Numbered from the stretch's first letter, positions 22,024 to 34,023 are shown. The stretch is 64,000 nt of DNA from Parietaria judaica (GCA_954871525.1 OX940872.1:11617180-11681179); one strand, 5' to 3'. Program-made: numbers and translations. Notes: generated from the sequence alone by a model not told the origin.

Positions 22024-25000
22024 ATGGGACAACAGAAGAAGAAGGCTCCGCCGAATTCGGCTGGAAATCAGAACGCCGATGATTTTGTGACGGAGGAAGA
22101 AACGGCATCTTCGGGTTCGGCTGGGGCAGCATTCGAGGCTGAGATGCGCACAGCTTTGGAAGAACAACGTTTGACAACAGAAGCGCGTTTCAGCGAGATC
22201 GCGGGAATGTTACAAAAGCTGATGTCGCGAGCGAGACCCGAACCGGACGTCGTGGCCGCACCAGCAGACAGCATCGCCGGACAGCTCCTTATGGCGGCAG
22301 AAGACGGTGCGAACAGCGGGAGTGCTAGCAAGAGACCGAGAGAGACGGATCAGAAATTAAAAGCGAAACAGTCTCCTACAGTGTCCGTTGTCCCGGATGA
22401 CCCGTACCTCGCGTTACGGATAGCTAAGAAGGCACTCGAGGAGGCGACCGAGCGAGTGAACCGCGTGGAGACAGAGAAGGGGAACCGCGTGTGGCCTAAA
22501 ACAACGCGGGACAAACAGCCGGCAACAGATCCAGATTGGGATTTCTGCGGGTATAATGAAGGTCGGAATATCTGGGAGCTCCAGAATGAAGAGAAGGACG
22601 GAAAAAGGGATGACGGCCACCACGAGAAAGCCGGAGCAGGGGAGAGAACACGGAGATTACAGCTAGCCGTGTTCGACGGAACTGAAGCGAAGGGTTGGGT
22701 GACTCGAGCAGAGCGGTACTTTTCTGTGAACCGAGTGGCGGAAGTCGAGAAATTGGACACGGCGGCGGTGTGTTTTGAAGGGACAGCGCTGCAGTGGTTC
22801 GATAATGAGGAGAGAGCTGATCCGTTCCGCGATTGGCGAGATTTAAAATCACGTTTGTTGTTTCGATTTCAGGAATTATTAGACGGAGACGACGGGAGCG
22901 AACAACTAATGAGCCTCATGCAAACCGGAACCTTGGAGGCGTACCTCAAGGAGTTCGAGCGCCTTCAAGGACAAGTGCGGGGGATACCCGATAAAGTACT
23001 ACGAAATTTCTTCATCCGAGGACTGCGGTACGAAACTCAAAACTTTGTGAAATACACTCCGCCGACGACCCTTAAGGAAGCGATTGAGCACTCTTTTCGA
23101 GCGGAAAAACTGGTTCTTGCAAACCGGAAAAACCGCAGCGGGGCTTCTAATTATTCGGGAAACTCAACGGCCATCAAACCGGCTGTTTTAGGAGCTCGGG
23201 AGCAATCAGCTACGCCAACCGGAAAGGTTTCAGAGAAGCGGCTGTCCGAGGCTGAATATGCCGAAAAAAGAGCACGCGGATTGTGTTTCAAATGTGAGGA
23301 AAAATGGACGTTGGGCCACCGGTGCAAGGTGGCAGCCTTGCGGGAATTACAGGTCACCGTATCAACAGTGGAAGGGCAGCAAGTGGTAGTGCAGAATGGC
23401 GAAGTCGAAGAGCAGCTCGATGAGGAGGAAATAGCTCACATTCACCTCGACCGCATTGAAGTCTCGTTGCGCTCAGTGACGGGCTTAACCGGTGGACGGT
23501 CAATGAAGATGCGAGGGACAATTGGCGAACAAGAAGTGATTGTATTGCTCGATTGCGGTGCGACTCACAGTTTTGTGTCCACTCAAGTTGTCCAATTAAT
23601 GGGGCTGCCAATTACTAATACCGAGGAGTTCGACGTTGTGATGGGAACGGGCAAGTCCGAAAGGAGTAGTGGAGTATGCCGGGACCTTCTCGTCAATATC
23701 CAAGGCGTTCCCATTCGGGACAATTTCTTGCCACTAAATCTTGGAAGTACGGACATTATTCTCGGCATGACGTGGCTAGAGACGCTGCCCGGTTCTTATC
23801 ACGATTGGAAGGGACTCCGAATGGAGTTCAAATACGAGGGACGACACTGTGTTTTGCGGGGAGATCCGAGCCTATGTCGATCCTTGGTTTCGGCCAAAGC
23901 AATAGCTCGGGCAATTACCACCGGTGGCACGGGGTTCCTCGTAGAGTTGCAGCAGCGAACAGGAAAGGACAACGCAGAAAACGGAGCTACAGCGGCTGGA
24001 GTAACGAGTCTCATCGAGAAATACAGCGAGGTCTTTGCTATGCCGGCTGGATTACCGCCGCAAAGAGGGCACGACCACTCGATAACGCTGAAAACCGAGA
24101 GTGAACCGATCAGCGTACGACCTTACCGATACCCGCAAATTCAGAAAGATGAGATTGAGCGATTAATCGGGGAGATGTTAGAGGCCGGCATTATTCGTCC
24201 GAGCGTCAGCCCGTTTTCGAGTCCGGTCCTCTTAGTCAAGAAGAAAGACGGTAGTTGGCGCTTCTGCATTGATTATCGGGCACTCAATAAAGCGACAGTG
24301 CTTGACAAGTTTCCGATTCCGGTCATCGACGAGCTCTTGGACGAACTGCATGGCGCCACAATTTTTTCAAAGATAGATCTCAAATCTGGTTACCATCAGA
24401 TTCGGATGCGACCATGCGATGTGGAGAAAACTGCGTTTCGCACACACGAAGGGCACTACGAGTTCCTCGTGATGCCTTTTGGATTGACAAACGCCCCGGC
24501 CACCTTTCAGTCACTCATGAACGATGTTTTTCGCCCTTACTTACGTCGTTTTGTATTGGTTTTCTTTGATGACATATTGATTTACAGTCGTGACGGGGCA
24601 GAACATTTACGACACTTAGAAGAGGTGCTGCTCACGCTCAACAACCATCAACTATACGCGAACCGGAAAAAGTGCATGTTCGGCCAGCCACAAGTGGAAT
24701 ACCTTGGGCACATCGTGTCTGGAGCGGGAGTGGGAACTGATCCCGAGAAGGTGTCGGCAATGCTTGATTGGCCAGAACCAAAAACCTTACGGGAGCTGCG
24801 GGGTTTCCTCGGCCTTTGTGGCTATTATCGGAAATTCGTGAAAAGTTATGGCTCTATTGCTCAACCCCTAACCGACCAGCTCAAGAAAGATAAATTTCTT
24901 TGGGGGGAAGAAGCATCCGAGGCGTTCAAGAAGCTAAAAACAGCAATGACGAAGGCTCCGGTCCTCGCTCTACCAGATTTCGAGCGTCCGTTTGAGGTTG

Positions 25001-25374
25001 AAACCGATGCCTCCGGGTTCGGATTGGGCGCTGTTTTAATGCAGGAAAAGAGGCCGATAGCTTACTTTAGTCAGACTTTATCGGAACGAAATCGGCTTCG
25101 ATCGGTCTACGAGCGGGAGTTGATGGCAATCGTCTTGGCTGTCCAAAAATGGCGGCCATATTTGTTGGGAAGGCATTTCATTATTCGAACTGACCAGCGA
25201 AGTCTCAAATTTCTCCTCGATCAACGAATGGTTACCGAGGAACATCAGCGGTGGCTATCGAAACTCTTGGGGTACAATTTTGAGATTCAGTATCGCCCTG
25301 GCATCGAGAATAAAGCTGCCGACGCTCTCTCTCGGAAAGTTGAAGAGCCTCATTTACACGCTGTTTCAGAATAA
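22024..25374 (+). CDS. gypsy Gag-protease-RT-RNase H polyprotein
   Basis: One open frame of 1116 codons from ATG 22024, 9 bases after the primer site. A longer frame to 22003 would need a TTG start inside the primer site and was rejected. The retrotransposon Gag domain lies at about residues 210-370 ([27 protein letters not shown]). The zinc knuckle [14 protein letters not shown] is at 421-434. The protease motif at 509-513 reads LDCGA, with cysteine in place of the usual serine or threonine of DSG/DTG. RT has [24 protein letters not shown] and FFDD with the catalytic pair at 849-850. RNase H has [12 protein letters not shown] (aspartate 995) and YERELMAIV, and ends at DALSRK near 1103. The frame stops at 25374 just where the integrase linker should begin. 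Confidence 0.93.
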   Translation: MGQQKKKAPPNSAGNQNADDFVTEEETASSGSAGAAFEAEMRTALEEQRLTTEARFSEIAGMLQKLMSRARPEPDVVAAPADSIAGQLLMAAEDGANSGSASKRPRETDQKLKAKQSPTVSVVPDDPYLALRIAKKALEEATERVNRVETEKGNRVWPKTTRDKQPATDPDWDFCGYNEGRNIWELQNEEKDGKRDDGHHEKAGAGERTRRLQLAVFDGTEAKGWVTRAERYFSVNRVAEVEKLDTAAVCFEGTALQWFDNEERADPFRDWRDLKSRLLFRFQELLDGDDGSEQLMSLMQTGTLEAYLKEFERLQGQVRGIPDKVLRNFFIRGLRYETQNFVKYTPPTTLKEAIEHSFRAEKLVLANRKNRSGASNYSGNSTAIKPAVLGAREQSATPTGKVSEKRLSEAEYAEKRARGLCFKCEEKWTLGHRCKVAALRELQVTVSTVEGQQVVVQNGEVEEQLDEEEIAHIHLDRIEVSLRSVTGLTGGRSMKMRGTIGEQEVIVLLDCGATHSFVSTQVVQLMGLPITNTEEFDVVMGTGKSERSSGVCRDLLVNIQGVPIRDNFLPLNLGSTDIILGMTWLETLPGSYHDWKGLRMEFKYEGRHCVLRGDPSLCRSLVSAKAIARAITTGGTGFLVELQQRTGKDNAENGATAAGVTSLIEKYSEVFAMPAGLPPQRGHDHSITLKTESEPISVRPYRYPQIQKDEIERLIGEMLEAGIIRPSVSPFSSPVLLVKKKDGSWRFCIDYRALNKATVLDKFPIPVIDELLDELHGATIFSKIDLKSGYHQIRMRPCDVEKTAFRTHEGHYEFLVMPFGLTNAPATFQSLMNDVFRPYLRRFVLVFFDDILIYSRDGAEHLRHLEEVLLTLNNHQLYANRKKCMFGQPQVEYLGHIVSGAGVGTDPEKVSAMLDWPEPKTLRELRGFLGLCGYYRKFVKSYGSIAQPLTDQLKKDKFLWGEEASEAFKKLKTAMTKAPVLALPDFERPFEVETDASGFGLGAVLMQEKRPIAYFSQTLSERNRLRSVYERELMAIVLAVQKWRPYLLGRHFIIRTDQRSLKFLLDQRMVTEEHQRWLSKLLGYNFEIQYRPGIENKAADALSRKVEEPHLHAVSE

Positions 25375-26653
25375 GACATACCAACGGCTCGCAGCAGAAT
25401 TGTATTGGGTCGGGATGAAGAAGGACGTGGAAGCAATGGTCGCGGCTTGTGACGTTTGCCAACGCCATAAGTATTTGGCACAGGCACCAGCTGGGTTATT
25501 GCAGCCACTAGCACTTCCCGATATGGTCTGGCAAGAGGTGTCGATGGATTTTATCGAAGGATTACCGCGTTCCGAGGGCAACACGGTCATCTTGGTAGTC
25601 GTGGATCGGCTCAGCAAATACGCCCATTTCATTGCCCTCCGACATCCGTATACTGCAGCGACAGTGGCAGCCGCCTTTCTTCGGGAGATCGTACGACTCC
25701 ACGGCATTCCGGAGTCCATTGTGTCAGACAGGGACAAGGTTTTCCTGAGCATCTTTTGGCGCGAGCTCTTTCGTGCTCAGAATTCGACGTTGAAGCGGAG
25801 TACGGCTTATCACCCGCAGACGGACGGACAGACCGAGGTGGTAAACCGGAGCATCGAAACCTACCTTCGGTGCTTCGCGTCTGACACCCCTAAAGCATGG
25901 GCGAAGTGGTTACCGTGGGCTGAATACTGGTACAACACTTCCTACCACCGCGGCATGAAAACTACACCGTTTAAGATCTTGTACGGCCGCGATCCTCCAC
26001 GTCTTATCCACTACGAGCACGGGTCGTCACCGGTATCTGAGGTGGAGAAGTATTTGGAAGAACGAGACCAGACCCTCGCTGAGCTGAAAGGTCACTTGTC
26101 ACGCGCTCAGGAAATTATGAAGCGGCAAGCGGACTCCCATCGTCGTGACGTGACCTTCGACATCGGCGATCGGGTTTACTTGAAGCTTCAACCGTACCGA
26201 CAACGATCTCTTGCCCAACGGAGGAACGTAAAGCTCGCTGCTCGTTACTTTGGACCATATCTCGTCGAGGCTCGGATCGGACCAGTTGCTTATCGGTTAA
26301 CACTTCCGGCTGAAACGACAATCCACAGGGTATTCCATGTGTCGCAGTTGCGGCGTACGATTGGCGAGCACGAGGCTTCATTGGAGCTGCCTGCGACACT
26401 ACAGGATAGCATGGAGCTGATCATGGAGCCGGAAAAGATTGAAGGCCGACGGACACGAGCAGATGGTGGCGAGGAGCTGCTGATTTCGTGGAAGAACCTG
26501 CCTGGCTACGATGCCACGTGGGAGAGCCGCGAAACACTGCAGCAACAGTTTCCAGAATTCAACCTTGAGGACAAGGTTGTCATTGCGGGGGGGAGTAATG
26601 ATGGATTCGCCGGGCTGGTGTATCGGAGAAGGAAGCGGGCCGCACGGGCTTAA
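25367..26653 (+). pseudogene. gypsy integrase with chromodomain-like C-terminus, out of frame and N-terminally deleted
   Basis: Continues pol in a different reading frame and has no plausible ATG of its own. It begins at [19 protein letters not shown], so the linker and the two histidines of the HHCC zinc finger are missing; only CDVCQRHK remains. The catalytic core is intact: DFIEGLP, VDRLSKYAHF, the second aspartate in VSDRDKVF, and glutamate in TDGQTEVVNR. A chromodomain-like end follows (LLISWKNLPGYDATWE, then FNLEDKV), typical of plant chromoviruses. The last 18 codons and the stop at 26653 lie inside the 3' LTR. Full activity is unlikely; integration was probably helped by a related intact element. 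Confidence 0.88.
26587..26598 (+). other. Polypurine tract
   Basis: GGGGGGGAGTAA directly before the 3' LTR. It lies within the integrase reading frame. Confidence 0.85.
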
Positions 26654-27011
26654 TATTTATTAAGCCCTTTTAAGCTTTATTTATTTATTTCAGCAAATAG
26701 GAATAAAGCCTTAATTAATTGTTTAGGCAATTTAATTAAGTAATTAGAATAAAAGCCCATAATACAAGCCCATTAGGTCCCACTGACCTAATATTGTCGC
26801 CTGCTATGCACAGGTGGGGTTTTTAGTTTTGGATTTGCTTTGCGCCGTCAAGACTCTCTCGGGAGAACATCGTCCGTGTTCTCGAAGGTTCGGACGTGAT
26901 TTGTTGTTGATTTCTATTCAATAAACATTAAAGGGGATTCACGATTTGTGGATTCCCGTCGGTATTATTTCTCGCGGCGTTTTGTCGTTTAAATCAGCCC
27001 GAGATACATCA
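26599..27011 (+). repeat. 3' LTR of the young gypsy element
   Basis: Same length and sequence as the 5' LTR; followed by the CATTT target duplication. Confidence 0.97.
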
Positions 27012-27213
27012 CATTTCCAATCATAAACACCTTTTTAGTCTTGAAATTCTATTATTTTTAATATCGAATTCTAACCATATTCATTTTTCCAAGCGTACAA
27101 CACCAGATATTACACCGACTAACTACTTTATCATTTTAATCAAATAAAATTTGTTTTGTGCCGTGAAATATGACGCACCAAATTTACTGTAAGACTTTAT
27201 ATACCATCAAACT

Positions 27214-27251
<38 letters not shown>

Positions 27252-27624
27252 ATTTTTACGGTCCTATATCAAAGGAATTTTTGATGCGAATATTAAATCA
27301 AAATAGCCGGTTTTTTTTTATCTTAATTGGAGTTAACCAAATTTTGTGGTATACCGTATATGGAAAAATGAAAGACTATCTAAGAGGTGAGCGAGTACAG
27401 CCTGGTTTCTTCAAACACTACGAAAAATTTCACACAATAGTATATATATATATATATGTATGTATATGTGTGTATATCATGTATATATATTCCAAAGTAC
27501 ATGATCAAATGGATTGGCTTTTATTCAAGGACCAAGATATGAGTTCATAAAAGGAAGAACAAATAGGTGGAAATAATTAATAATCGAAACATAGTATTTG
27601 GTGAAGAATCTTGATGAAGCTCTT
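27012..27624. other. Short intergenic stretch downstream of the first XTH gene
   Basis: Contains a (TA)n run at 27217-27246 and mixed TA/GTAT repeats at 27441-27492. No gene. This is the presumed 3' UTR side of the XTH gene, which reads toward it. Confidence 0.6.
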
Positions 27625-28969
27625 TTAGTAGTTAGTAGTATCTTTTAGGTAACACTCCTTGGGGAAGCCATTAGGGAATCTCTTCTTGTCTTTGCAATAA
27701 TTGTAAACCATGAAGTTGTTTTGCACCCAATTCATCTTCCCTCTCGCTTTGTTGTCCAGCTTTTGCCAAAGCCAAGCGTTGTTATTGAAGAGAAGGAACT
27801 TGGAGTTGGACTTGCACAACGAATAACTTCCGTTCCAAACGCAGGCGTTGTCGGCGCCGAAGTTCTTGTAGTATGCGCTAAAGGGCGCTTTGGACCAGTC
27901 GGTCTTGACCAAACCGCCTCTCGTCGCCCAGTCGTCGGCGTTCCAGATGTTGGAGTAGAGCCTCATGGCCTTGGTTTTGGGGAAACAAACACCATACTTC
28001 TCCAAGTTCTTGTACTCTCTAATGGTGACTCCATCAACCAAGAAGCTGCAAAAGTTCCATGGTGTGTATTAGTTATAACCCTTCACTAGCGTACGGTGCA
28101 TTTATCCGTTTTTTGCATACCGTCGTATCGAACCGCGTACGTCAAGCATATAAAATTTCAATTACGGAATCATTGAACTAGCTTTGAATGACATATCCAT
28201 ATTTAAAGGATATATTTAACGTCAAATATTTATATATTAATCATATAAGAGCTCCATAATTATTATTTTCTTAGAAAAATTACTTACAGAATGTGCCTGG
28301 GAGTCCAGTGGATAGAGTAGGTATGAAAATCTTCAGAGGGATTAAACCAAAGTCGGAATTGTTGCTCTCTTTTTCCGACACCATTGCAGAAAACATTGGT
28401 ATGAACGGTGTATGGATCGCCACTAACGTTCCCCAAGAACTCGAAGTCAATTTCGTCGTGATTTTTTCCTTTGGAAGACATCTGAAACACATGAAACAAC
28501 AAAGTCAGTACTTAAAACCACCACTCGTGTCAATAAAACTTGTAAGTGGTCGAGTGTTTGAATTCGTATACTTGAGATACAAGCTAAGCCACCTAACATG
28601 CAAAAGAAATTATAAGGATGAACTTTACAAACCAAAATAGAAAACGAAAGTTGTGACAAGTTATCTTACGTAAAAGGTCGTAACCGTGCCAGCTGAGTCT
28701 CCTCGTACCAGCTTGATTTGCATGTCCATTTTCACAAACAGATATTGACTCTTGGACTCGAATCCGGAGCCCGAAACTCTATCAAGCTTCGTTGTCAAAA
28801 GCTTGCCGTTGTTTGATATCTGGCTACGACCCTGTCCCCACGTGACGCGTAGATCATCGTACAAACTACGCCCGGCCATGCAAGAGCTCAATAGAAGAGA
28901 TAGGAGGAGAAAAGCGGCCCAGACATTGAGAGAAGAAATAGAACTCAATCCTAGACGTTGGTTCCTCAT
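27625..28969 (-). CDS. XTH: Xyloglucan endotransglucosylase/hydrolase, three exons (copy A)
   Basis: A GH16 enzyme that cuts and rejoins xyloglucan in the cell wall. Exons on the minus strand are 28969-28670 (300 nt), 28481-28288 (194 nt) and 28045-27625 (421 nt). Introns of 188 and 242 nt start GTAAG/GTAAGT and end CAG. The product has 304 residues. An N-terminal hydrophobic stretch (about residues 17-32, [12 protein letters not shown]) is a signal peptide. The catalytic motif DEIDFEFLG at 109-117 holds nucleophile E110 and acid/base E114, followed at once by the conserved N-glycosylation site NVS at 118-120. [12 protein letters not shown] is at 198-209. The C-terminal cysteines and YCKDKKRFP motif of the XET_C domain are present. 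The ATG follows a TATA box by 67 bases. All splice phases agree, so the gene looks functional. Whether it acts as transglucosylase or hydrolase cannot be told. Confidence 0.94.
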
Positions 28970-29035
28970 ATTAAGAGATTAGATACTTCTTAGATTGTAT
29001 GTTTTAGTTTATATCTGTTTGAAGTGTAATCATCA

Positions 29036-29043
29036 TATTTATA
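29036..29043 (-). promoter_or_regulatory. TATA box of XTH copy A
   Basis: TATAAATA on the minus strand, 67 bases upstream of the start codon. Confidence 0.7.
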
Positions 29044-30114
29044 GCTTTTAAAGATCAGCTGTAAGAAAATAACATGGCAACAAAGCTTCTGACTAAATAA
29101 TGTACCAATTAATCTAATTAATCTTTTTGTTCATCATTCATGTATCTTGATCTTGACTTTCTCTGACAAGCTGGCTTTCTAAAACGTGCAACATATATTT
29201 AATATTCTGTCGTCATGTATGGATACATTCAAACAATAATGAGGTATATTTTTCGATTAAAAAATCTTTTGACTACCGAAGAAAAAAGAGACCTTTTCTT
29301 TGGGAGTTGAAATTCATTACTTGAAATTTTGAATCATCATTTAATAAAATCCACTTGACAAAAATTTAATTCAAGAGATAACTGCTTGCTTGAGACAAAT
29401 GTGTTCAAATTAAGATGAAATTAACGATGATGTAGTTAAATTCTAGTTATACAAGCCGAAGTACTCAAGCTAAGTAAGTGTAAAGCTCTAAGTTTTGGAT
29501 TTTCACTGTGTCACTTTGTATCTTTATTTATGACGTGTTATGTATATATATATATATATATAGCTTTTTTTAAATGAACATGAAAATAATAATGCAAATA
29601 ATATATAATACGATACCACTTTATGATATAAACTAACGGAAATGACATTATGGAGTCGAGAAACACAAGCCCAACATTTTACTTGACTTGAATATTTTGG
29701 CTTTACATAAATAAAATAAGATTACATGACTCGTAATTTTACTTTAACTTACGTACATTTGATATTGCTATGGCTATTATTCTTTAATCAATGTTTGACC
29801 TAATATTTTACAAGTTCATGTACGACCATCTCAAACTCAAAACCCTAACATTATTCTTTATACGTGGTGGACAGTACTGCCCAAGTACTCACCTACTTCT
29901 CCAGAACAATTATTTTATATATAATATACGACCAAATATTTCCATTCTTGTTATCTCATATTTAGTAAAAAATATTAAAATAATATATAAAAAATTAGAC
30001 GAATATAAGTATCCTTAATTGATTGTAAATCATAGTTTCAACTCAATTTGCCGACAACATTCCTCCAACCACAATCCCTTAGTTATTGAAAATATATCAA
30101 GATAAAGACGTATA
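29044..30114. other. AT-rich XTH-A upstream region
   Basis: Presumed promoter near 29044-29500, with a short TA repeat near 29543-29562. No other gene; a frame at 29791-30018 has no recognisable domain. Confidence 0.5.
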
Positions 30115-32855
30115 GGTAGCGTTTAAAAGCGTTTTGTATTTTCGTTTTTTGTTTGCATTTTAAATTTTCCAAAATAGCTTTATAAATTTTTTTTTGAAAA
30201 TGTGATTAATTACTATAATTTGTTACATCGTTTTTTTGAAACGAAAAAAGAAAACAATGTTTAATTATTTTTTGTTAAAACTGATTCAATAATAAAATGA
30301 TTTAATAATTAAAACTAATAATAAATTGAAACTAATAAAATTTATGCAAATAAGTAAGAAAAAATACACTATGAATAAATTACATCAAATTAACTTTGTC
30401 ATGCTACAAACACACATTACCAAATACCATTACTCATCACTACGATAAGCCCCACATTAAATTTGCAATATGGTCCCTATATTCCCCCATGCAACTCATT
30501 CAACATTATTTTGCCAATATCCAGCATCATCTCCTCATTGGGCTTGATTTGAACTTTCTGCTTCAGGATCAATTTTCCACAATCGGTATGTCTTGACTCC
30601 ACCGCTCAAATAAAGTGTCTTCTATGGCGTACATCTTGATTATGTTATGAACAACGAAACATGCCATAACTATGTCGCTCTGCCACTCTAGGTCATAACA
30701 TTACATGCTCTTAAGAATACGAAATCGGGCTTTAAGGACGCCGAAACATCTTTCTATAACGTTTCGAAGAGACGAGTGCTTGTAGTTAAACACTTATTGG
30801 TACCCGTCTGGAGGCCCTATATTAGTGTTCTTAAAAGTATCCAAGTAATTTTGGGCTTTTTTATATGGTACGAAGAACCCTTGTATATTTGGATAGCCAG
30901 TTGCGACGACATAATAAAATGAAAATGGCGGTACAAAGAAACTACTATTATTCTCGGTCATTAACTCACTTAGGACTTGAGAATCATCCATAGAACCTTC
31001 AAAGCCTTGATGTACATAGGTGAACTTTATATCGAATGTGCATATGGCCATAACGTTCATACTGCATGCACCTTTTGCGTGATCAATGCCTTTTTTGGTC
31101 CTCGCTAGGTACGGTACATTCAATATGTGTGCCGTTAATGGCACCAAAGCAATCGTGAAATAGGTTTCAATTGATTATAAATAATAAAGCGAAGACGAAA
31201 TTGCAAATATAAATTAAAGTAATGAAGACTTACTTTGAACCAAGGATTATATTTCGTACTTTGTTCGATCTCAGATGCTTAGGTCTAACTGGGGGTTGAG
31301 TGATCACCCTTGGTGCTAATTAGGCTAATATAGCATACAGAACTTTGCAAAAATGATGGCTCATAGTCTCGCCTGAAATTTGGAATCTGTCTTGTAATGA
31401 TCTATTCCGATTGGAATATGAAAGTACATGCATGAAAATCATAAATGATGCTTCTAATGGTAGTTGCCCTTCTTTGAATGATGGCCTTATAATTTTGACT
31501 ATTGCGAGAAATGGTGCTCAGTTCATGCGACACATATTAAAAAGGTTCGTTTCAGGGCCATTATTTTGCTCTAATATTGCATAACCAATACCACTTAGTT
31601 CAGAAACGTGTTGTCAATTCTGATTAATACGTTCAACTTGCTTCAATGAATGTGCCGTGGCTAACATTGCCAATAATTGTAACTGGTTTCATTTATTACG
31701 ACTTATCTCTTCTTCCGTTCTCTCATATTCCTCGTCTTACTCATCGGAGGACTCCATTATCTATTTAAAACGCAAGTTCAAAGAATCATACAACGTTGTA
31801 CAAGATAATCTATGAGAAGATCATATAAAGTGTATAATTTAATTTAAGAACATATCGTATACACCTGTACAATTAAATCTTCTCTATAAAATGATCGTAA
31901 AAAAAGGAACAGATTGCACAACATCATAAAGAACTAGCTCTAAAATCTATTAATAATCTTGTAGAACATAATGTACAATCTCAATTCATTTTATGGTTGA
32001 GATTAACAATCTCAATTCATAATCATATAGAACCTGAATATGTAATCTTATACCAAGCTCTAAAACCTATTCTTTAGAACTTCAACTTTACCACACTGAA
32101 AGAACTAAACAGCTCTAAATCAACAAATATAGATAAGCAATTGAGCATCATTCTTAACATAATAAATAATAAATAAATAAATAAATAAATAAAGAACCAG
32201 AAAGGCATCGTTCTTAGAGACCAAATTCTTCATCAACATTCCAATAACAAGTAAATCCAATACTTATTTCACATATTACATTAAAAGAAGAAATAAAATA
32301 TCATAAGACCAATGGGTAAGATTTTTATCAGCCTTAAACATGGGTAAGAAGTGGTATAATAATTAAACAACTATAAAAGTTCAAGAACAAATGTATTGCA
32401 ATATGGAGGGCGTTGGTGGTCTTAAAAAAAAAAAAAACCACACAAACAAAAAAACCTAAACTGGAAATCTAAACTCGAGCAACAATGTAAGGAATCGGAG
32501 TTGAACGCCAGCGAAGACAACTACAAGGCGACACCGAGCGATAGTAGGAGAAAATCATAACTAAGCGGCGGTGAAGACGACGGTAAGAAGCACATACTAC
32601 GGAAAAGCAATGTCATAGGTGAGCCTCGATAGTGGAGGATGGAGAGATTTCGGAAGTAGGAAGAGTGGGTGAGGAAGAGGGTGAGAGTCAGAGAGAGTAA
32701 TAAATTAGAAAACATCAAAACGACATTTTTATTTTATAGTGTTAAAAAGGTGAAACGAAAAACATGTTTAGTAAAAATATTAACCAGCCACATTTTTAAG
32801 GGAATATTCCCATGGAATAAACATAATACTTTCAAAAATGCTTCCAAACGCCCCC
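30115..32855 (-). mobile_element. PIF/Harbinger DNA transposon, decayed, 2741 bp
   Basis: The left end GGTAGCGTTTAAAAGCGTTTT and the inverted right end GGGGGCGTTTGGAAGCATTTT match at 17 of 21 positions. The trinucleotide ATA flanks both ends (30112-30114 and 32856-32858), the expected duplication length though not the usual TTA/TAA. The interior carries a broken PIF-type transposase on the minus strand. The second, Myb-like PIF protein was not recognised. An (AAAT)n run lies near 32168-32190. Confidence 0.75.
30620..31757 (-). pseudogene. PIF/Harbinger (ALP1-like) transposase remnant
   Basis: Begins at ATG 31757 with an acidic MESSDE segment interrupted by stops. Near 31160-31130 it reads HDCFGAINGTHI, where the first catalytic aspartate of GAIDGTH has become asparagine; the frame then shifts. 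At 31147-30794 the DDE_4 core follows: SMNVMAICTFDIKFTYV, then GSMDDSQVL with the second aspartate. YYVVATGYPN comes next, where the usual third-region aspartate (VDAGYPN) is lost. Another frame change leads to [18 protein letters not shown] and VMACFVVHNII near 30760-30630. The matches cover most of the family's domain, so the identity is secure, but the protein is dead. Confidence 0.85.
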
Positions 32856-32858
32856 ATA

Positions 32859-33039
32859 TAGACATGTTGGCCATTCGTTATTTATCGGCAAATGTGTAAA
32901 ATCGAACATCGATTTATTTTTTCAACAAATATTTAGAACATTGGTAGTATATGGTGGAACATGGATTCTTGCTTTAATTATCACATATTCCGTGTTTATT
33001 ATGTTGGCTTATTTATGGAAAGTTTTTTATATACCTTTC
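32859..33039. other. Short AT-rich gap
   Basis: Nothing recognised. Confidence 0.4.
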
Positions 33040-33626
33040 GTCGTAACAACCGTAAGATATTCAACTAGTCAATCAAGGGTGCATAATCTCAGTCAAGGAC
33101 TGTTTAGGTCAGCCTCTCCATGCATTTCCTTATAGGGGTCACAAATTTAAATAAAGAAACCTGATTGAAAGTGAATTCCATTCATGAAAGTGAATTCCAT
33201 TCATGAAAGTGAATTTACTAAGATTTTCTGAGAAAAACCTTCGAGAGAAGGAAACTGGCGATTAACGAGTGAAGTGAAGAAGAACAGGACGTTCGCCACG
33301 AGTTGGTACAAGGGGATCTTGCAATCATCAAGATTTCAAGTTCTGGATCTCAAAGTTGTTCGTATGACAACAAGGGGGAAGTTTCTTTTATGCTTTGGGT
33401 CCATGCATACTATTTGTAATCGTCTCATATAACTCTTGGTTTATAAATTTTGGTAAGTACCCCGCAGAAGTAAGTTATCCACAATGCATAGTTCGAATTG
33501 TGTTAACAAATGTCTCGGTGTTCTTTACTTTTCCGCACTCGCTTTACTTTCATTATCGTTTTACACATCTCACGCAATAATCTTGCTAAAACGCAAATTT
33601 TTTTATTAATAATTGGTATCAGAGTA
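33040..33626 (+). mobile_element. LTR remnant with tRNA-Met primer site
   Basis: TTGGTATCAGAGTAGG at 33613-33628 is one base from the plant tRNA-Met primer site and follows an LTR-like stretch ending in CGCAAATTTTTTTATTAATA. No downstream gag is recognisable and no second LTR was found, so this is a fragment. Confidence 0.45.
33166..33216. repeat. 19-bp tandem repeat, 2.7 copies
   Basis: TGAAAGTGAATTCCATTCA at 33166 and 33185, then a partial third copy from 33204. Confidence 0.93.
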
Positions 33627-33639
33627 GGTACACTTAACG

Positions 33640-34023
33640 TTTGATTTGGTTTCAGAGAAAGTGTTAAATATCTACAAGATTATTTTCAAAATGGACTCCG
33701 TTAGGAGTGTCCCTTCTCACCCTATTTATTCCTTATTTGCGGCAAGGGTCTTTTTTCCCTCTTAATAGATGTTGATTCTCGTTGGCCTATCTCTATCACT
33801 AGCTGCAAAAAATATTGCCCAAAGATTGTTGGCCCCACGAGCAACAATCGTCTACCAAAGTCACTCAAAGAAACGACAAAGGAATAAAATCAGCACACAC
33901 ACCACACTCAATGAAATGATGAGTGGCAAACGACAACACTCAACTTATATGGTGTGAGTTTTAAAGTAATAGAATAATGAGAGAGAAAGAGAAAGTGTCT
34001 TTTATAATGGGGAATAAGTACAA
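33640..34023. other. Non-coding, LTR-promoter-like sequence on the minus strand
   Basis: Read on the minus strand, 34010-33960 gives CCCCATTATAAAAGACAC followed by a CT-rich leader, suggesting a promoter. It probably continues the copia LTR fragment now found at 37704-37850 (see findings). Confidence 0.4.

Larger units (their letters stand above)
21588..27011 (+). mobile_element. Complete young Ty3/gypsy (chromovirus-like) retrotransposon, 5424 bp
   Basis: 413-bp LTRs at 21588-22000 and 26599-27011 show no difference by eye. Each begins TGATGGATT and ends ATACATCA. The 5-bp target duplication CATTT lies at 21583-21587 and 27012-27016. A tRNA-Met primer site follows the 5' LTR and a G-rich polypurine tract precedes the 3' LTR. 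The interior holds Gag, protease, RT, RNase H, then integrase with a chromodomain-like end, the gypsy order. Identical LTRs mean a very recent insertion. Pol has a frame break and apparent deletion at about 25365. Confidence 0.97.

Noticed and set aside
32521..32718. Minus-strand hydrophobic frame in the PIF element
   Set aside because: Antisense to purine-rich DNA; leucine/serine-rich by composition, not the second PIF protein.
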